NCBI RefSeq assembly: GCF_900099605.1
Contig: NZ_FNDK01000004.1
Span: forward strand, 1-64,000
Source: Alteribacillus persepolensis
Lineage (GTDB): Bacteria; Bacillota; Bacilli; Bacillales; Marinococcaceae
Length of the DNA stretch: 64,000 bases
Direction of reading: 5' to 3'
In this document: in pieces, positions 63,553-64,000 of the stretch
Layout: each line of letters opens with the position of its first letter
How positions within the stretch are numbered: the stretch's first letter is position 1
Program-made: the position numbers and the translations under genes
Notes under the pieces: generated by a model
Seen by the model: only the letters and a program-made list of their open reading frames with translations
Databases searched by the model: none
Told to the model about the DNA's origin: nothing

Positions 63553-64000
<448 letters not shown>

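Overview
The window is a chromosomal segment of a low-to-moderate G+C, spore-forming Bacillaceae. Its backbone follows Bacillus subtilis gene order almost gene for gene (recalled, not searched): ytpQ-ytpR-sftA, murC-ytxG-ytxH-aroA-ccpA-motP-motS, acuC-acuB-acuA facing away from acsA, tyrS-rpsD-ytsP-refZ-hisK-ezrA-nifZ-thiI, sppA-yteJ-ytfI-ytfJ-tpx-ytxK-ackA, argG-argH, ytkK, ald-ytkL-ytoI-ytpI-nrnA-(ytzJ)-ytrI-ytrH-dnaE-ytsJ-accD-accA-pfkA. Sporulation genes (ytfJ/gerW, ytrH, ytrI) and refZ indicate an endospore former. The Na+-type stator pair MotP/MotS and the very acidic tails and linkers of SftA and the class A PBP suggest a salt-tolerant or alkaliphilic species; that is inference.

Layout. 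1-1100: the broken start of an IS1182-type transposase, then a GC-rich dispersed repeat, where the B. subtilis order would have other genes upstream of ytpQ. 1.1-10.5 kb: ytpQR, the DNA translocase SftA, nicotinate phosphoribosyltransferase between two unrecognised genes, murC and the ytxGH stress genes. 10.5-19.7 kb: central carbon control, with DAHP synthase/chorismate mutase, CcpA, MotPS, and the AcuABC/AcsA acetate module, where AcuA and AcuC set the acetylation state of AcsA Lys549. 19.8-25.5 kb: class A PBP, T-box-controlled tyrS, and rpsD with its own leader. 25.5-32.8 kb: fRMsr, RefZ, histidinol phosphatase, EzrA, and the NifZ-ThiI sulfur relay for 4-thiouridine. 32.8-40.7 kb: amidohydrolase, SppA, YteJ, sporulation genes, Tpx, YtxK, AckA. 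40.8-44.4 kb: an S16 Lon-like protease overlapping an EcsC-family gene, plus a small unknown, which I do not recall at this place in B. subtilis. 44.8-55.9 kb: argGH with ARG-box-like sites, UspA, SDR, a secreted unknown, Ald, YtkL, YtoI, YtpI, NrnA and YtrIH. 56-64 kb: DnaE, malic enzyme, acetyl-CoA carboxylase carboxyltransferase AccDA, and the start of pfkA, cut by the window end.

No tRNA, rRNA, CRISPR array, prophage or defence island is visible. The less ordinary content is between and around the genes: a GC-rich repeat family in both orientations (0.4, 15.0, 47.5 and 63.2 kb), MITE-like hairpins ending in GGGCTGTC, two tandem 14-bp dyads at the acsA transcription start, two good cre sites in the acu/acs module, four exact-length 18-bp tandem repeats abutting the refZ ribosome binding site, and a long inverted repeat in front of ccpA. 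I found no clear new multi-gene system; the Lon-like/EcsC pair is the nearest candidate.
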